Source of the DNA: Pythium myriotylum
Taxonomy: Eukaryota > Oomycota > Peronosporomycetes > Pythiales > Pythiaceae
Direction: 5' to 3'
Length of the DNA: 64,000 nucleotides
Assembly: GCA_023091665.1 (NCBI GenBank)
Contig: JALJCQ010000016.1
Location: 1,612,001 to 1,676,000, forward strand
The translations under genes and the position numbers were made by a program. The notes under the pieces were generated by a model, which saw nothing but the letters and a program-made list of their open reading frames with translations, was not told the origin of the DNA and ran no database searches. Numbering within the stretch: the stretch's first letter is position 1; every line of letters starts with the position of its first letter. Of the stretch, positions 1-10,136 are shown in pieces.

Positions 1-1586
1 GTCGAGTGGGGGGATCTATTCGTAGCGGGCGCAGTGGGCCGGCGGCGTGGTGCGCGGGACGCAGCCACTCGGGCAGTTGTGGCGGCGACGTGCGCGACAT
101 CCATCGCGCCAGCAGACTCTTGATGAACGGCGAGTCGAGGTCGTCGGGAAGAGTTGGGAAGAGCGACGCACACGAAGGCGAAGGCGAAGGCTCCGTCAGA
201 CGCGAGAGCTCCTCGGCGCGGGTACTCTCTTCCATGGCTTTCTGCGACGCCATCGAGGCTTGCAACTGCTCCTGAGCGTGTCGCAGGCCGTCTTGCAGCG
301 CCGACTGGTTCTCCTCGAGACGCTGGATCTTCTCCTCGAGGCGGTGGATCTTGGAGATGAGCAGGTCGATCTCGGCGTTCGACGCGACGGTCTCGAGACC
401 GACCAGTGTCGGCACTGGCTCGTCGGCGTGGAGATGTTCGTGGTCGTGGTCTTCGTCGTTGTTGTCGAGGTGGTAGATGCTGTTGTTGTCCGTGCTGTCG
501 TCGGCCGTGCACGAGCCTTCGTCTTCTTCCTCGCTACTGGAAACCCCACGCCGGAGCTCGCGCAGCTCTCGCTCGAGCCGCGTGTTGGTCTCGAGCAGCT
601 GCTCTTGAAGCGAGATGCCGAGTCCGCCGTCGTCGTCGTCGCTGTGCAGCACGCACGTGCACTCGGTCGAGAACAGCCTCGCATCGGCGATTTTCTACGG
701 TAAATGCTCGTTAGTGAGAAATTGTTCCACGATGAGACCAGTAGCACGCGCAGCTCACCTTGTAGACAGCGATCATGGCGCGTTGACTCTCACACAGTGC
801 ACGCTCTTCGTTGAGCTCTTCGATCAGCGCGTCGTTGGCGTACTGCAACTGCATCGCCTTCTTCTCGAGCAGCTCGGCCAGCGCGCCCAGCTCGGTCGTC
901 CTGGCGGCCTTGCGTCGAAGAGCGTCCACATCTTTGCGCAGACTCTTCATCTCCAAACGGAGCATGTCGTTCTCCTCGATGGAGCGCTGCCACTTGGCCA
1001 GCAGCTCTTCGTAGTCGGCCAGCGAGAACGAGCTCTTCCTCGCCGAGTAAGGAGCCACCGGGGTCGCAATATCGTCGTCCGACAAGCTGCTTCGCCGACT
1101 GCCAAAGCCTCCGGCCGCCTGCTCGTGCGACGCGAGACACGCTCGCGCGAGCTCAAGCTCTTCCTGCAATCTCCCAACCCGCTCTTCGGCTGCAGCCAGC
1201 GCTTTTTCAGTTCCTTCCTTCTCCCGCTTGAGCCGCTGCTCGCGGTCCAGCGAGCTCGTCACGAGCTGCGACGTCGACCGCAGCTCGGCCTGCAGCCGCG
1301 TGATCTCCAGCAGACTCGTGCGTCGCTCCTCGCGCAGCGCCGCCAGCTCGCTCTCGTGGCGCTGCAGCGCGCGCTCAAAGCCCGGCTTCTCGCTCTCGAG
1401 CGCCGCGACCTGCGCGCGCAACGCCGCGTTCTCGAGCGAGAGCTCCTGGTTCTTCTCGAGCAGCAGGATGCCGGCGCGCGCGGCGCGTCGCAGCTCGTCT
1501 TCGGCGTCGTCGAGCTCGTCGTCGAGCTCCTCCAGATCCGAGAGGAACGCGGCGTCTGTCTCAGGGAGCTCCATCTTCGTACCCAT
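1..1586 (-). CDS. Coiled-coil protein with CC1-box-like AAxxG motif (3' end outside window)
   Basis: Two exons, 1586..759 and 694..1, are joined by a 64-bp GTGAGC...TAG intron (695-758, phase 0). The frame is still open at base 1, so at least 507 residues are encoded and the C-terminus lies outside. The ATG at 1586 is the first in frame; further upstream the frame continues only to a GTG. An acidic N-terminus leads to AARAG at residues 35-39, followed by LLLEKN and a long heptad-rich coiled coil. Exon 2 adds a Ser/Asp/Asn-rich acidic linker and a second short coiled coil. Known: AAxxG at the head of a coiled coil is the CC1 box of dynein adaptors (BICD, Spindly, TRAK/HAP1), which contacts the dynein light intermediate chain. 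A motor-adaptor role here is inference. The gene at 19090-21261 carries the same motif. Confidence 0.72.
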
Positions 1587-1903
1587 CTCGCGGCGCGTGT
1601 TTTGGTCGGGGATGGGCTCTTGGGATTCCAACGTTGGCGCGCCCGCTTGGATTTTGGTTCTCCTCCTCCGTTGGCGTTGGCGTCCTGTTCTCCGCCGGCG
1701 TAGAACAATCTCCGCTCCGCTCCGCGCCGCCGTCCTCTTCGAGGTTCTTGTTGGCGTCTTGTCGTCTGTTTGACAGCAGAAGGCACAAAGACACACTTTC
1801 CTTTTGCTGGAGAGACAAGCAAAAAAACCGTGAGGATACCGGTTTCCGACCGGTACTACCGGTAAGTGATCCGGAGCTCTTGGGATGACTCACAGATCTC
1901 AGC
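1587..1903. promoter_or_regulatory. Divergent intergenic region
   Basis: This 317-bp gap separates the ATGs of the minus-strand coiled-coil gene and the plus-strand MTHFS gene, so it must hold both 5' ends. I see no recognisable element beyond pyrimidine-rich stretches. Confidence 0.4.
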
Positions 1904-2769
1904 ATGGCCGAGCAGCGCATGACCGCCGTGAAAAAGGAGATGCGGCGCCGCCTGGCCGCCGCGCTGCGCGCCATGGGCAGCGAGGCCGTCGAGTGCGAGA
2001 GCCGGGCCATCGCCGACCGCGTCACGGCGCTCGCTGCTTTCCGCGAGGCCGCGGCGCTGAGCGTCTATCTCCACATGCCCCAGGACGAGGCCTCGACGCG
2101 CGCGGTGCTCACGGCGGCGTTCGAGCAGCGAAAGAAAGTCTACGTGCCCAAGATCACGGGGCGAGGCGCCGAGGACCTCAAGATGGTGCACGCGGCCAGT
2201 CTCGAGGACGTCGACGCGTTCCCCAAGGTGAGCTGCTGAAGGGGGGTAAGGAAGGTTTTTAAAGATGGACGAGATGTTGAGGGTTGTGTGTCTGGACAGG
2301 ACAAGTGGCAGATCCCGGACCCGCCGCTGACTACAAGCGATGGGGAGCCAAGAGACGACGCGATTGATGCACTGGATCTGGAGCTCGTGCTCATGCCAGG
2401 AGTGGCGTTTGACCGGAACGGAGGTCGGCTCGGCCACGGCAAAGGATACTACGGTACGACAGCAGGCAGCGTTGGGTGGGAGCGCTGACGGGTGTTAAAA
2501 CTCATCTTCTCGTGGGTATGGTGGTGCGCAGATTCGTTCCTACGACGCCTCGGAGAGCAGTATTCGGCGGCTGGGAAGCCTCAACCAACCACAGTGGTGC
2601 GTTCGAGAGGATCTACTCGGCTTGGACAGGGGGCAAACTGACTGGGAGCGCGTTTCTCCAGGGTATTTGTCTGTCGACGCAGCTCGTCGATGCGGTTCCG
2701 TTGTCTCCCCATGATCGCATGCTCGACTACATCGTCACGCCGGACGAAACGATCCACATCAGCAAGTGA
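1904..2769 (+). CDS. MTHFS: 5-formyltetrahydrofolate cyclo-ligase
   Basis: Exons 1904..2227, 2300..2453, 2532..2596 and 2662..2769 give 216 aa, the usual family size. All three introns (65-78 bp) have GT...CAG ends, and their phases agree with the protein. The enzyme converts 5-formyl-THF to 5,10-methenyl-THF using ATP, in one-carbon metabolism, usually in the cytosol. Seen: a basic N-terminal helix (VKKEMRRRLAAAL), the MPGVAFD strand, and the family signature GRLGHGKGYYDSFLRRL, which is rebuilt across the second intron. The C-terminal part reads QLVDAVPLSPHDRMLDYIVTPDE, matching the family's conserved VP..xHD....VVT motif. Divergent from the coiled-coil gene upstream. No defects seen. Confidence 0.93.
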
Positions 2770-3252
2770 AGATGCTAGCCACGCCAACCCCAAGACAAGT
2801 GAGAGCTCGCTATCGACCACGCAGCATGCGAGTTCTCAAACGAATCTTCTGTGATCAGTCAATGCAGTACGTATTCATCCTGATAACGCTGAGAGCTTGT
2901 CCGAACTCCGAGCGCAGTATCTTGATGGACGCAAAGTCCACGACAACCACTAGAAACTAGAACATTCGGTGGTTGTTCTGAAAGTGAGAACGAATGGTCC
3001 TATGACATGTACTAGCCCCATCGTCGATAGCTAGGCTTCTTAACAACATGCTCCCACGCGATCTCTCTCCATCCCATCAAGAGCTTGCGTGACGATCGAA
3101 TGTTGACCACAGGCCACTGCCTGCCCCATTATAATCGATACGGATTGGTAGAAACTCACTCTTCTTCCCTCTGATTGGCTCTTTTGGGTCGTCAAAGTGA
3201 TCTCGAGCTCACTTGCTGTCTCTCAATCTTGTGCCACACGTCAATCTCCCCC
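2770..3252. other. Intergenic, nothing recognised
   Basis: This is the region between the MTHFS stop and the J-protein ATG. No coding signal, repeat or structured RNA was recognised. The 3' portion (about 3110-3250) presumably carries the J-protein promoter. Confidence 0.5.
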
Positions 3253-4146
3253 ATGGGCGTGCTCTCGGTCAAGCGCGCGGCGCTGGCGCTGCTGCTCGTG
3301 TGTCTGCTCGTGGCCACGGGCGCGGCGCAGGATCTCTACGAGCTGCTGGGCGTCAAGGCCTCGGTCTCGCAGGCGCAGCTCAAGAAAGTGTAAGTGAGAC
3401 CGTGGCGATCCACTCGGCGATACGCGGGGCACCCACGGCGATCTTTTCTGCCCCCCGCAACAGCTACCGCAAGCTCTCGCTCCAGTACCACCCGGACAAG
3501 CAGACGAGCGAGAACAAGGATGAGATGATGAAGCAGTTTGTCAAGATCACCAACGGTAGGTGGATAGCAGACGACGAGCAAGGTCAGAGGGGACTCACGA
3601 ACGCTCGATCGCTATAGCGTACCGTGTGCTCTCGGACCCGGAGCGCCGCGAGAAGTACGATCTCTACGGCATCGCGGACGAGGAAGGCTTCAAGTACGTG
3701 TCTGCAAAGTCTCTTGTAGAGAAGGAAGGGAATCGAGAACTCACGTGGGATATAGGAACTTTGACGACGCGCTGCGCTTTGCGCGCGACGGCGTGGAGGA
3801 CACGTGGTACAACTGGGTCGGTCTCGTGGCCGTCCTGCTGCTGGGCGTGGCGCCGATCATCATCATGCAGCGCAACCGCACCAAGCCCGTGAAGAAGAGA
3901 CGTGAGGTACCTCGAACTGGCTAGCTACGAACACTGAAGCCGCGTGACACATGTGCTCTGTTTGTAGGCCCTGCGAAGCCTGTCAAGAAATAGACTCACG
4001 GCGCGTTCGGACAAGTCGTACTCGCGCGCGTTCAAGGAGACCCGCCGTCAGTACGTCAACGACCCATCGCGTATGTGCTTGCTTCGCTTGTCGTCGTTTC
4101 TTTTCATGGGAGCTAATCATGTGGATCAACAGTGCATGAGGACTGA
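3253..4146 (+). CDS. ER-type membrane J-domain (DnaJ) protein
   Basis: Six exons: 3253..3389, 3464..3555, 3618..3693, 3756..3906, 3968..4070 and 4133..4146, giving 190 aa. All introns are GT-AG, about 61-74 bp. The N-terminus is a signal peptide (residues 1-25, hydrophobic LALLLVCLLVATGAAQ). The J domain follows from residue 27 (DLYELLGV) to about 94 (KYDLYG), with HPD at 55-57. One transmembrane segment lies at about 121-139 and a basic tail follows (KPVKKRR...). Known: the HPD tripeptide stimulates Hsp70 ATPase; a signal peptide with a lumenal J domain suggests partnering with BiP. The last small exon (LHED stop) is the least certain, because reading through its donor would lengthen the tail. 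Confidence 0.88.
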
Positions 4147-4230
4147 GCCAGGAAATGACAGGTCAATAGGATTCAAGAGCCAAATACAAATCCTCGCACA
4201 CAATACGCACGGCTATCATGTTGAGTCTGC

Positions 4231-6093
4231 CTAGTCCTTGGAGAGCTTGGCGGCTTCGTCGATGATCGAGTAGTACACCTGCGGCTGCTTCTGCTTGCTC
4301 TCGTAGATCTTCTCGGCGACGTGGGCGAAGCGCAGCATCACGTCCTCGGCGAAATGGCTGCTCTGCACCTGCAACGAGACCGGCAGGCCCTCCGAGTCGT
4401 AGCCCACGGGCACAGCCACGCCGGGGTTGCCCGCGAAGTCACCGTACACCGAGTATCGCATGATCCGCGCGAGCTGCACCGTGTTGAGCTCGCCGCACGC
4501 GAGCGCATCCGCTGGGATCTTGGGCGCCGTGATGGCCGTGGTCGGTGACACGAACACGTCGACCTTGCTGAAGACCTTTTCTTCGAGCTGACGCAGTGCA
4601 AACGCACGGATACGCTGCGCAGCGAGCACGTCGGTGGCCGTGAAGTGGCGCGCGTTGTTGATCAAGATCTGCGTCTGCGGCGCACACTTGGTGAACTCGG
4701 AGTGGAACTTATCGAGGTTCTGCGCCATCTCGGACGAGATGGTGATCGAGTGCGCCAAGTGGATGGCGTTCAAGAAGTCGAGCTCGACCTCGATGAGCTC
4801 GGCACCGAGCTCCTCGTACTTCTGGAGCGCGTCCTTGACCGCCGTCGAGATGTCGGGCGACGAGTGGTTGATGTACGACCCGAAGTAGCCGATCTTGAGG
4901 CCCTTGAGCGAGTTGGTCTCCTCGAACGAACGCAGGTCCACCGCTGGCTGCGTGAGCGAACGAGGGAAGCTCTTGTCACCTCCGCTGAGCACGGCGTAGC
5001 CGATCGCCGCGTCACGCACCGAGCCTGCGATGGGGCCGATGTGGGCCACCGATGGGCAGTCCGGGCCGAGCGGCGGCACGCGCATGAAGGTCGGCTTGAT
5101 GCCGACGATACCGCAGAGACCGGCAGGGATACGGATCGAGCCGCCGCCGTCAATACCGACGGCGAGCGGCACAATGCCCGAGGACACGGCCGTGGCCGAG
5201 CCGCTCGAGGAGCCGCCCGTGTAGTGGTCGGGGTTGTACGGGTTGCGCGTCGTGCCGTTGGTCATGTTGTAGCCCGTGACGCCGATGCCGATCTCGTGCA
5301 TGTTGGCCGTGCCCAGGATGATCGCTCCCTGTGCACGCAGCCGTGCGACGGGGAGCGAGTCCTCGGTGGCCACGCCGAACGCGTCGCCCAAGAACGACGT
5401 GCCAACAAACATCTTGTGGCCCTTGATCTCCATCTCGTCTTTAATGGCGACGGGCACACCGTCGAGCACACCGAGCGGCTTCCCTTGCGCCCAGCGCGCA
5501 GCCGAGGCGCGCGCTTGCTCAAGGATGAGATCGTCGTGCTGCTCGACCATGATGCGCAGCGGCTTGTTGCCCTTCTCCGAGTCGGCGAGCGCGGCGATGA
5601 CGGCCTTGGCGACTTGCACGGGCGAGAGCTCGCCCGAGGCGTAGCGCGTCGTGTAGTCGCTGATGGTCCAGTGCTTGAATCCGCTCGCGTGGAGCTTGGC
5701 GTTGGCGTTCTTCTTGCTGAACTCGGTGAGCACGAGCGGCTCTTGCGGCGGCGGCAGCGTCGTCGTGGGCTCGACGTACGGGTAGTAGAGCGGCTGGTCC
5801 GGGATGAACGCCGCGAGGCGACGCACGTCGAGCATCTTGTTCTCCTTGGCGAGGTGCAAGATGAGCAGACGGCCGACCACGGGCGTGCGCGAGATGGCGG
5901 CGACAATGCGCAGCGCGAGGCCGGCGAGCCGCGGGGCCGCGAGGTCGGCGAGATCGTAGCCGCCCTCGGCCAGCGTCTGCTGGTCGCGCTTGACGTCCTC
6001 GTATTTTGGCAGCCGCGCGTTGTCGGTGCCGAGCAGCAGCGCCGTGAAGACCGCGGCGACCGCGACGCCCACGAGCGCCGCGACCGTGAGCAT
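4231..6093 (-). CDS. Amidase-signature hydrolase, FAAH-like, N-terminal membrane anchor
   Basis: Single exon, 620 aa. I start at ATG 6093 because it is followed at once by a hydrophobic anchor (LTVAALVGVAVAAVFTALLL); the open frame extends upstream to 6231 without family-like sequence. The amidase-signature domain covers about residues 150-600. The catalytic triad is visible: Lys218 (AIKDEM), cis-Ser295 (first Ser of GGSSSGSA) and nucleophile Ser319 (GGGSIRIPA), with the 24-residue Ser-Ser spacing of mammalian FAAH. Known: the family hydrolyses amide or ester bonds of substrates such as N-acylethanolamines. The membrane anchor favours lipid amides, but the substrate here is inference. Head-to-head with the ACBP gene, which also handles acyl lipids. 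Confidence 0.92.
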   Translation of the reverse strand: MLTVAALVGVAVAAVFTALLLGTDNARLPKYEDVKRDQQTLAEGGYDLADLAAPRLAGLALRIVAAISRTPVVGRLLILHLAKENKMLDVRRLAAFIPDQPLYYPYVEPTTTLPPPQEPLVLTEFSKKNANAKLHASGFKHWTISDYTTRYASGELSPVQVAKAVIAALADSEKGNKPLRIMVEQHDDLILEQARASAARWAQGKPLGVLDGVPVAIKDEMEIKGHKMFVGTSFLGDAFGVATEDSLPVARLRAQGAIILGTANMHEIGIGVTGYNMTNGTTRNPYNPDHYTGGSSSGSATAVSSGIVPLAVGIDGGGSIRIPAGLCGIVGIKPTFMRVPPLGPDCPSVAHIGPIAGSVRDAAIGYAVLSGGDKSFPRSLTQPAVDLRSFEETNSLKGLKIGYFGSYINHSSPDISTAVKDALQKYEELGAELIEVELDFLNAIHLAHSITISSEMAQNLDKFHSEFTKCAPQTQILINNARHFTATDVLAAQRIRAFALRQLEEKVFSKVDVFVSPTTAITAPKIPADALACGELNTVQLARIMRYSVYGDFAGNPGVAVPVGYDSEGLPVSLQVQSSHFAEDVMLRFAHVAEKIYESKQKQPQVYYSIIDEAAKLSKD

Positions 6094-6515
6094 CGTGGGA
6101 AGAGCGAGCGGGAAAGCTGGTCCGGGGAAAAAGTGAGCCCCTTTGGTCAGCGAGCAAGATGGGCCCCGGCGAGCAGCTCCTCTCGCGCCAGAGACGGGCC
6201 AACTTGCCATGTGCGACTCGTCGCAAAACAAGGTACAGTACTGAAGGATGATGGTGTGAAACCGGTATCCAAACGGTACATAACCTCGGCTTTTCAGAAT
6301 CTTCCCATCCCGTCCTGTCCAGTACCGAATAATATACCGGTTTTGCTTGCATCGTGTTTATTGAATCTGGCACTTGGTTGACGTTGACGGAAACAGGTTA
6401 CGCTTTTTCTGTTCCATCTCCTGGTTACGCAACGTACCCCTTGAGGTTACGCTGTTTCCCTGGGGCCCAATAGTCAGCATCGGACCTTCCTCGCCTTTCT
6501 CCTCCTCCTTCCAAG
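6094..6515. promoter_or_regulatory. Divergent intergenic region
   Basis: This 422-bp gap separates the ATGs of the FAAH-like (-) and ACBP-like (+) genes and must contain both promoters. It is more AT-rich than the flanking coding sequence. No specific motif assigned. Confidence 0.4.
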
Positions 6516-7845
6516 ATGCCGACGCTCGTCTCGCGCAGCAGCAGCGCCGCGTCGGACGCCGCCGCCAGCGCGCCGCCGACTGCCCCGTCTCTGCGCTCGC
6601 TCGTCGCGCACGCCGCGGCCGTCGAGCGCGTGCGCTCGCGCTTCCTCACGGCCGCGAGCCGCTCGGACGACGCGCTCGGGCTCGACGACGACGACGCGAC
6701 CTCGTCCACGTCGTCGCTCTCGCCGCACGAGGCGCTCGAGGCCGAGTTCGCGGCCGCCGTGGTCTTCGTGGACACGTACCAAGGCCCGCACCGCATTCTG
6801 CGCCAGGACCACTCGGCGCCCAAGCAGGACTTCTACGCGCTCTACCAGCAGGCCACGGTCGGCCCGTGTCCGCCGGGCGCGCCGCCGCCGACGACCAGCA
6901 AGCTCGAGCTCGCGCGCTGGGAGAAATGGCGCGCGCTCGGCGCCACGCCGCGCCACGAGGCCATGCGCCGGTACACGACCGCGCTCGACAACCTCGTGGA
7001 CGACTGGCGCCGGTCCGCCGGGCTCGCCGGCCCCAGGAACCTCAGCGCCTCGATCATCAGCACGACCAGCAGCGCCGCCGCCGGCAGTCCGCGCCCGGCA
7101 GCGCACCAACGGGTAGGAGGCAGTTGGGTGGAGAGTGGTGTGGAGAGTTTTGACGAGGGGGGTGGTTGTTGGTGCAGCCCAAGAAGCCCGCCAACGTGTT
7201 TGAGCGCCTGCCGCGCATCTACGACGAGTTTGGCGAGCTCCAGGAACGCGTCGAGGAAGAGACGCGCAAGCGAGAAGAGCTCGAGGCGCAGCTCGCGGCC
7301 TTTACGCAGGACAACGTGGGTGGATTGGGGATGGACTTGTGGCGTGACGAGATGGCGTTGTCGCTGACCACGGTGCTCTGGTATGCGTAGCGCGCGCTGT
7401 TCACGCGCGAGATCCGACAGGTGGACCACATGCGCGCGAGCCTCACGCAGCTCGTGCAGAGCCTCGAGGAAGACGTCGCCCAGCACTATGTACGTCATCA
7501 TCTTTTGACCACTCACCATGGGGATTCTTACATGGATGCTCGCTCGTGTAGAACGAGCTGCAGCTCGCGCAGCAGCGGCAGGCCCAGTTGCAGGCCGTGG
7601 TCGACGGCTCGCTCGTGCTGGGCATCGAGCTGCGTGCGCGGCAGGTCGCAGGCGTCGTCACGGCCTGGCTGCGCAACAGCACGCTGCGCCGTGTCGTGCT
7701 CGTGCTCGTGGTGTTCCGCGTGTGGAACTTCCTGCGCAACCGCCGCCTGCCTCAGGCACTCGCGCAGCTGCTCATCCGCTGGCTCACGGCGCTCTCGTCG
7801 CTCGATAGCTCGCCGCGTGCAGCCGGTACGATCGTGCGGCGGTGA
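6516..7845 (+). CDS. Acyl-CoA-binding domain protein with coiled coil and tail anchor (ACBD4/5-like)
   Basis: Exons 6516..7112, 7178..7315, 7391..7489 and 7552..7845 give 375 aa; all intron junctions are phase 0. After a Ser/Ala-rich leader, residues about 72-170 form an acyl-CoA-binding domain: LEAEFAAAV...., then KQDFYALYQQATVG, then a KLELARWEKWRALG stretch and HEAMRRYTTAL. Exons 2-3 encode a heptad-rich coiled coil (RVEEETRKREELEAQL). The C-terminus has a hydrophobic segment at about residues 322-340 (VVLVLVVFRVWNFL) flanked by Arg. Known: this ACB-coiled coil-TM layout is that of ACBD4/5, tail-anchored proteins of peroxisome/ER contacts that bind very-long-chain acyl-CoA. The organelle here is inference. 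Confidence 0.87.
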
Positions 7846-8901
7846 ACAAGACGCGGGAATGCCGCCGGCCCGTGAGGGGATAAAAGAGATAAGTGATTTT
7901 TAGTGTGTGTGTTTGGCTGTGAAATGTCTCGCTCTCTGCTTCATCTTGTTCACCGTCGACTGTGTCCTTGAAGACGGGAGGTTGCAGTTGGAGTCTGGCT
8001 TATCTTCCTTTCACGTGAGACAGTCTTCTAGTTGGAGAATGAAACTCAGCCGCTGAGTTTGATTCTCCAATTAGGATACAGTACCCCGGTGTCCGCGACA
8101 AGGCAGATTTGGGCCCCCGCTGATAAAAAGATTCCTCGTATCCAAGTCCTTTCTTCATGCTCAGACATGGCATTGAGATCGAAGACGAAGTGGCTCCTTT
8201 CTCTTTCCCTCGTGGTTAGCATGATGGCGACCGACGGTCTTGTCCCTCCTCTCAGCTGCGAGCTTACTCCATCGACCGCTTCTTTTCGTAGAGCAAGTCG
8301 CTCTCCCAGCGTCGCCATCTCGATTTTTCGTTTCACTCGGTATTCTTGGCTCATGGCTCCGGCCCACCCGGTCTCGTTCATCATCGACCTCGAACACCAT
8401 TTCAACCTCGGCACTTCGAATTTTTTCATTCGAACATCGCAGTGCGTGTCATCTTCTTGGGCTTTGAGTCGATGCCAAGGCCGGAACGGCACTATGTCCT
8501 ACTGGCATCATGTCCACACACCAGTTCACCCGCTCGTTTTCCTCCGATCCTGAGCTCAGTGGACTGAGCTGGATACCTTGGGGGAGGGGGGGGATGACGG
8601 GATGACTTCCTGCTCCCTCCCTACCACAAGTTCAAGCCGAGGAAGCTTGACCTACACGGCATTTTGCTGTTTGACGAGATGGTCCAAAACCTCTTCACGC
8701 GGAGCTCCAACAAGCAAATCCACGCTCGATACCGAGCTCCTCTCGATTCATCCCCCCATGGTTGTCAAAATCTTGGCAGCTTGCGCATAAAACGTCCACT
8801 TCTCTTCCCCCGGTCACTTTGCATATCCTGAGGATATTCTCGTGCTTGATGCGCCCGGACCCGAGTGCGCCTCGCTCGCCAGAGTCTCCTCGTCGCGCGC
8901 C
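7846..8901. other. Long intergenic region without a confident gene
   Basis: About 1 kb with lower-GC, irregular codon character on both strands. Open frames (plus 8032-8553, minus 8046-8492) overlap each other, begin at non-ATG codons and show no family motifs. On the minus strand at about 8790-8850 the reading RIKHENILRI resembles a protein-kinase subdomain, but the frame breaks at once; at most this is an eroded fragment. No RNA gene recognised. Confidence 0.45.
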
Positions 8902-9909
8902 ATGGAGGCCGCCGCGCGCTTCGTGTTCGCCAGCGGCGGCGTCGTGCGCGCCGGCGAGCTCGCCGACTTTCTCCACGAACACCCGGAGACCTCGACGGCG
9001 TTCTACGAAGAGGTCTCACCTGTGCGCCAGCTCAAGCGCATCGTGCGAGCCTTCGGCGCTTCCCACGGGCTCTCGTGGGTCGACGCGACGCCGTCCGGCA
9101 GCTCCGCACTCGTGAAGCATGCGCTGACCGAGTCGCAACGTGAGACTTTCCCGCACACCGAGATCCAGCTGGTGCCGCGTTGTCTTGAGGCTGTGGACGA
9201 CTTTCTCCATGCCAACCGAAGCGAACGCGTCACGGTCGGCCAGCTCGGCGAGTTCTACACGCAGTTCCCGCTCGAGACGGCGTTCATGCGGCGGCGCTGC
9301 GGCGGCGTCTTGCAGTTTGTGCGCGCGTACGGGACTAAGCGCTTCGCCACCAACGACAAGGAACTCTGGCGCGCGCTCGACGCCAGTGGCGTGCTCAAGG
9401 AGAAACGCGGCAAGCAGCAGCCGCTCACCGAGCCGGAGTCGGAGCCGGAGCCGGGGCTCGAGCTCGAGCTATCTCCTGCTTTGCAGAACAAGGCCGTCGA
9501 GGTTGTGGTGAAGGAGAAGGAGAAGGAAGAGCAGACCCGGCCACGGCGCAAGATCGTGTACGTGGACTATACGACGGAGGAAATACTCGCGGCGCTACGA
9601 GGCACGTGCGAAGTGCTGGAGCAAAGGCACGTCAACCGCTCGCCCTTCTCGCCGTCCGTGTACGTGCTGCTGTACGAGGTTTTCCGAATGGCTCACCGCT
9701 CTGCGCTGTCTAGAAAACCCGCCGTCGATAAGCCCGACCGTCGAGTCCACCTTCTCACCGTGGAAGAACTCCAACTCGCTGCTCCGTCTCGGCGAGAGCC
9801 CAACGCTCTTTCAGATGCAAGTAGTAAATCTCCAGCCAAGCGTCTACTCGTGCCTACTCCAGCGTCGGGGTTGACGTGGACTAGTGTGAAAAATCAAAAT
9901 CGATCGTAA
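8902..9909 (+). CDS. Hypothetical protein with two related ~55-residue repeats
   Basis: Single exon, 335 aa. ATG 8902 is chosen because upstream the frame continues only to a GTG (8842). Two N-terminal segments resemble each other: residues about 13-52 (VVRAGELADFLHEHP...AFY...LKRIVRAFG) and about 114-155 (RVTVGQLGEFYTQFP...AF...VLQFVRAYG). They share the pattern V-x-G-[EQ]-L-x-[DE]-F-x-P-x-AF-x-VRA-[FY]-G. An acidic/Pro linker and a Lys/Glu run follow, then a third helical part (TTEEILAALRGTCEVLEQRH) and a basic, Ser-rich tail. I do not recognise the family. The repeats have the size and leucine pattern of small winged-helix domains of LOTUS/OST-HTH type, which is only a guess. No signal peptide or membrane segment. 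Confidence 0.72.
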   Translation: MEAAARFVFASGGVVRAGELADFLHEHPETSTAFYEEVSPVRQLKRIVRAFGASHGLSWVDATPSGSSALVKHALTESQRETFPHTEIQLVPRCLEAVDDFLHANRSERVTVGQLGEFYTQFPLETAFMRRRCGGVLQFVRAYGTKRFATNDKELWRALDASGVLKEKRGKQQPLTEPESEPEPGLELELSPALQNKAVEVVVKEKEKEEQTRPRRKIVYVDYTTEEILAALRGTCEVLEQRHVNRSPFSPSVYVLLYEVFRMAHRSALSRKPAVDKPDRRVHLLTVEELQLAAPSRREPNALSDASSKSPAKRLLVPTPASGLTWTSVKNQNRS

Positions 9910-10136
9910 GCCAGTTCAGTCCACAGTATTGATCGCCATTAAATAAGTCTCTCGTCTCGCTGTCGTTCGCTCTCGCCACGTTAGTAGTCGTACACAACCT
10001 GTTTTACTTGTCTACACGTCACCACGGCACTCGCCATCGACGCGTCGTCGGTCGCGTCTCGGCCCGCAGCAGAAGACACAGCTCACGTCGGACTTGGACT
10101 GACGACGGCCCGCGGCGACGGCTTCAGGACAGCCAT

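Noticed and set aside
615..1703. 362-aa plus-strand frame opposite the first coiled-coil gene
   Set aside because: Leu/Arg-rich mirror of a coiled coil; the minus strand has the coherent heptads and a well-formed intron.
4645..6381. 578-aa plus-strand frame opposite the amidase
   Set aside because: Arg/Val/Asp-rich shadow of a GC-rich gene whose catalytic residues are clear on the minus strand.
8046..8492. 148-aa minus-strand frame in the 7.8-8.9 kb gap
   Set aside because: Starts at GTG, overlaps an equally long plus frame, lacks GC-rich third positions and any recognisable domain.
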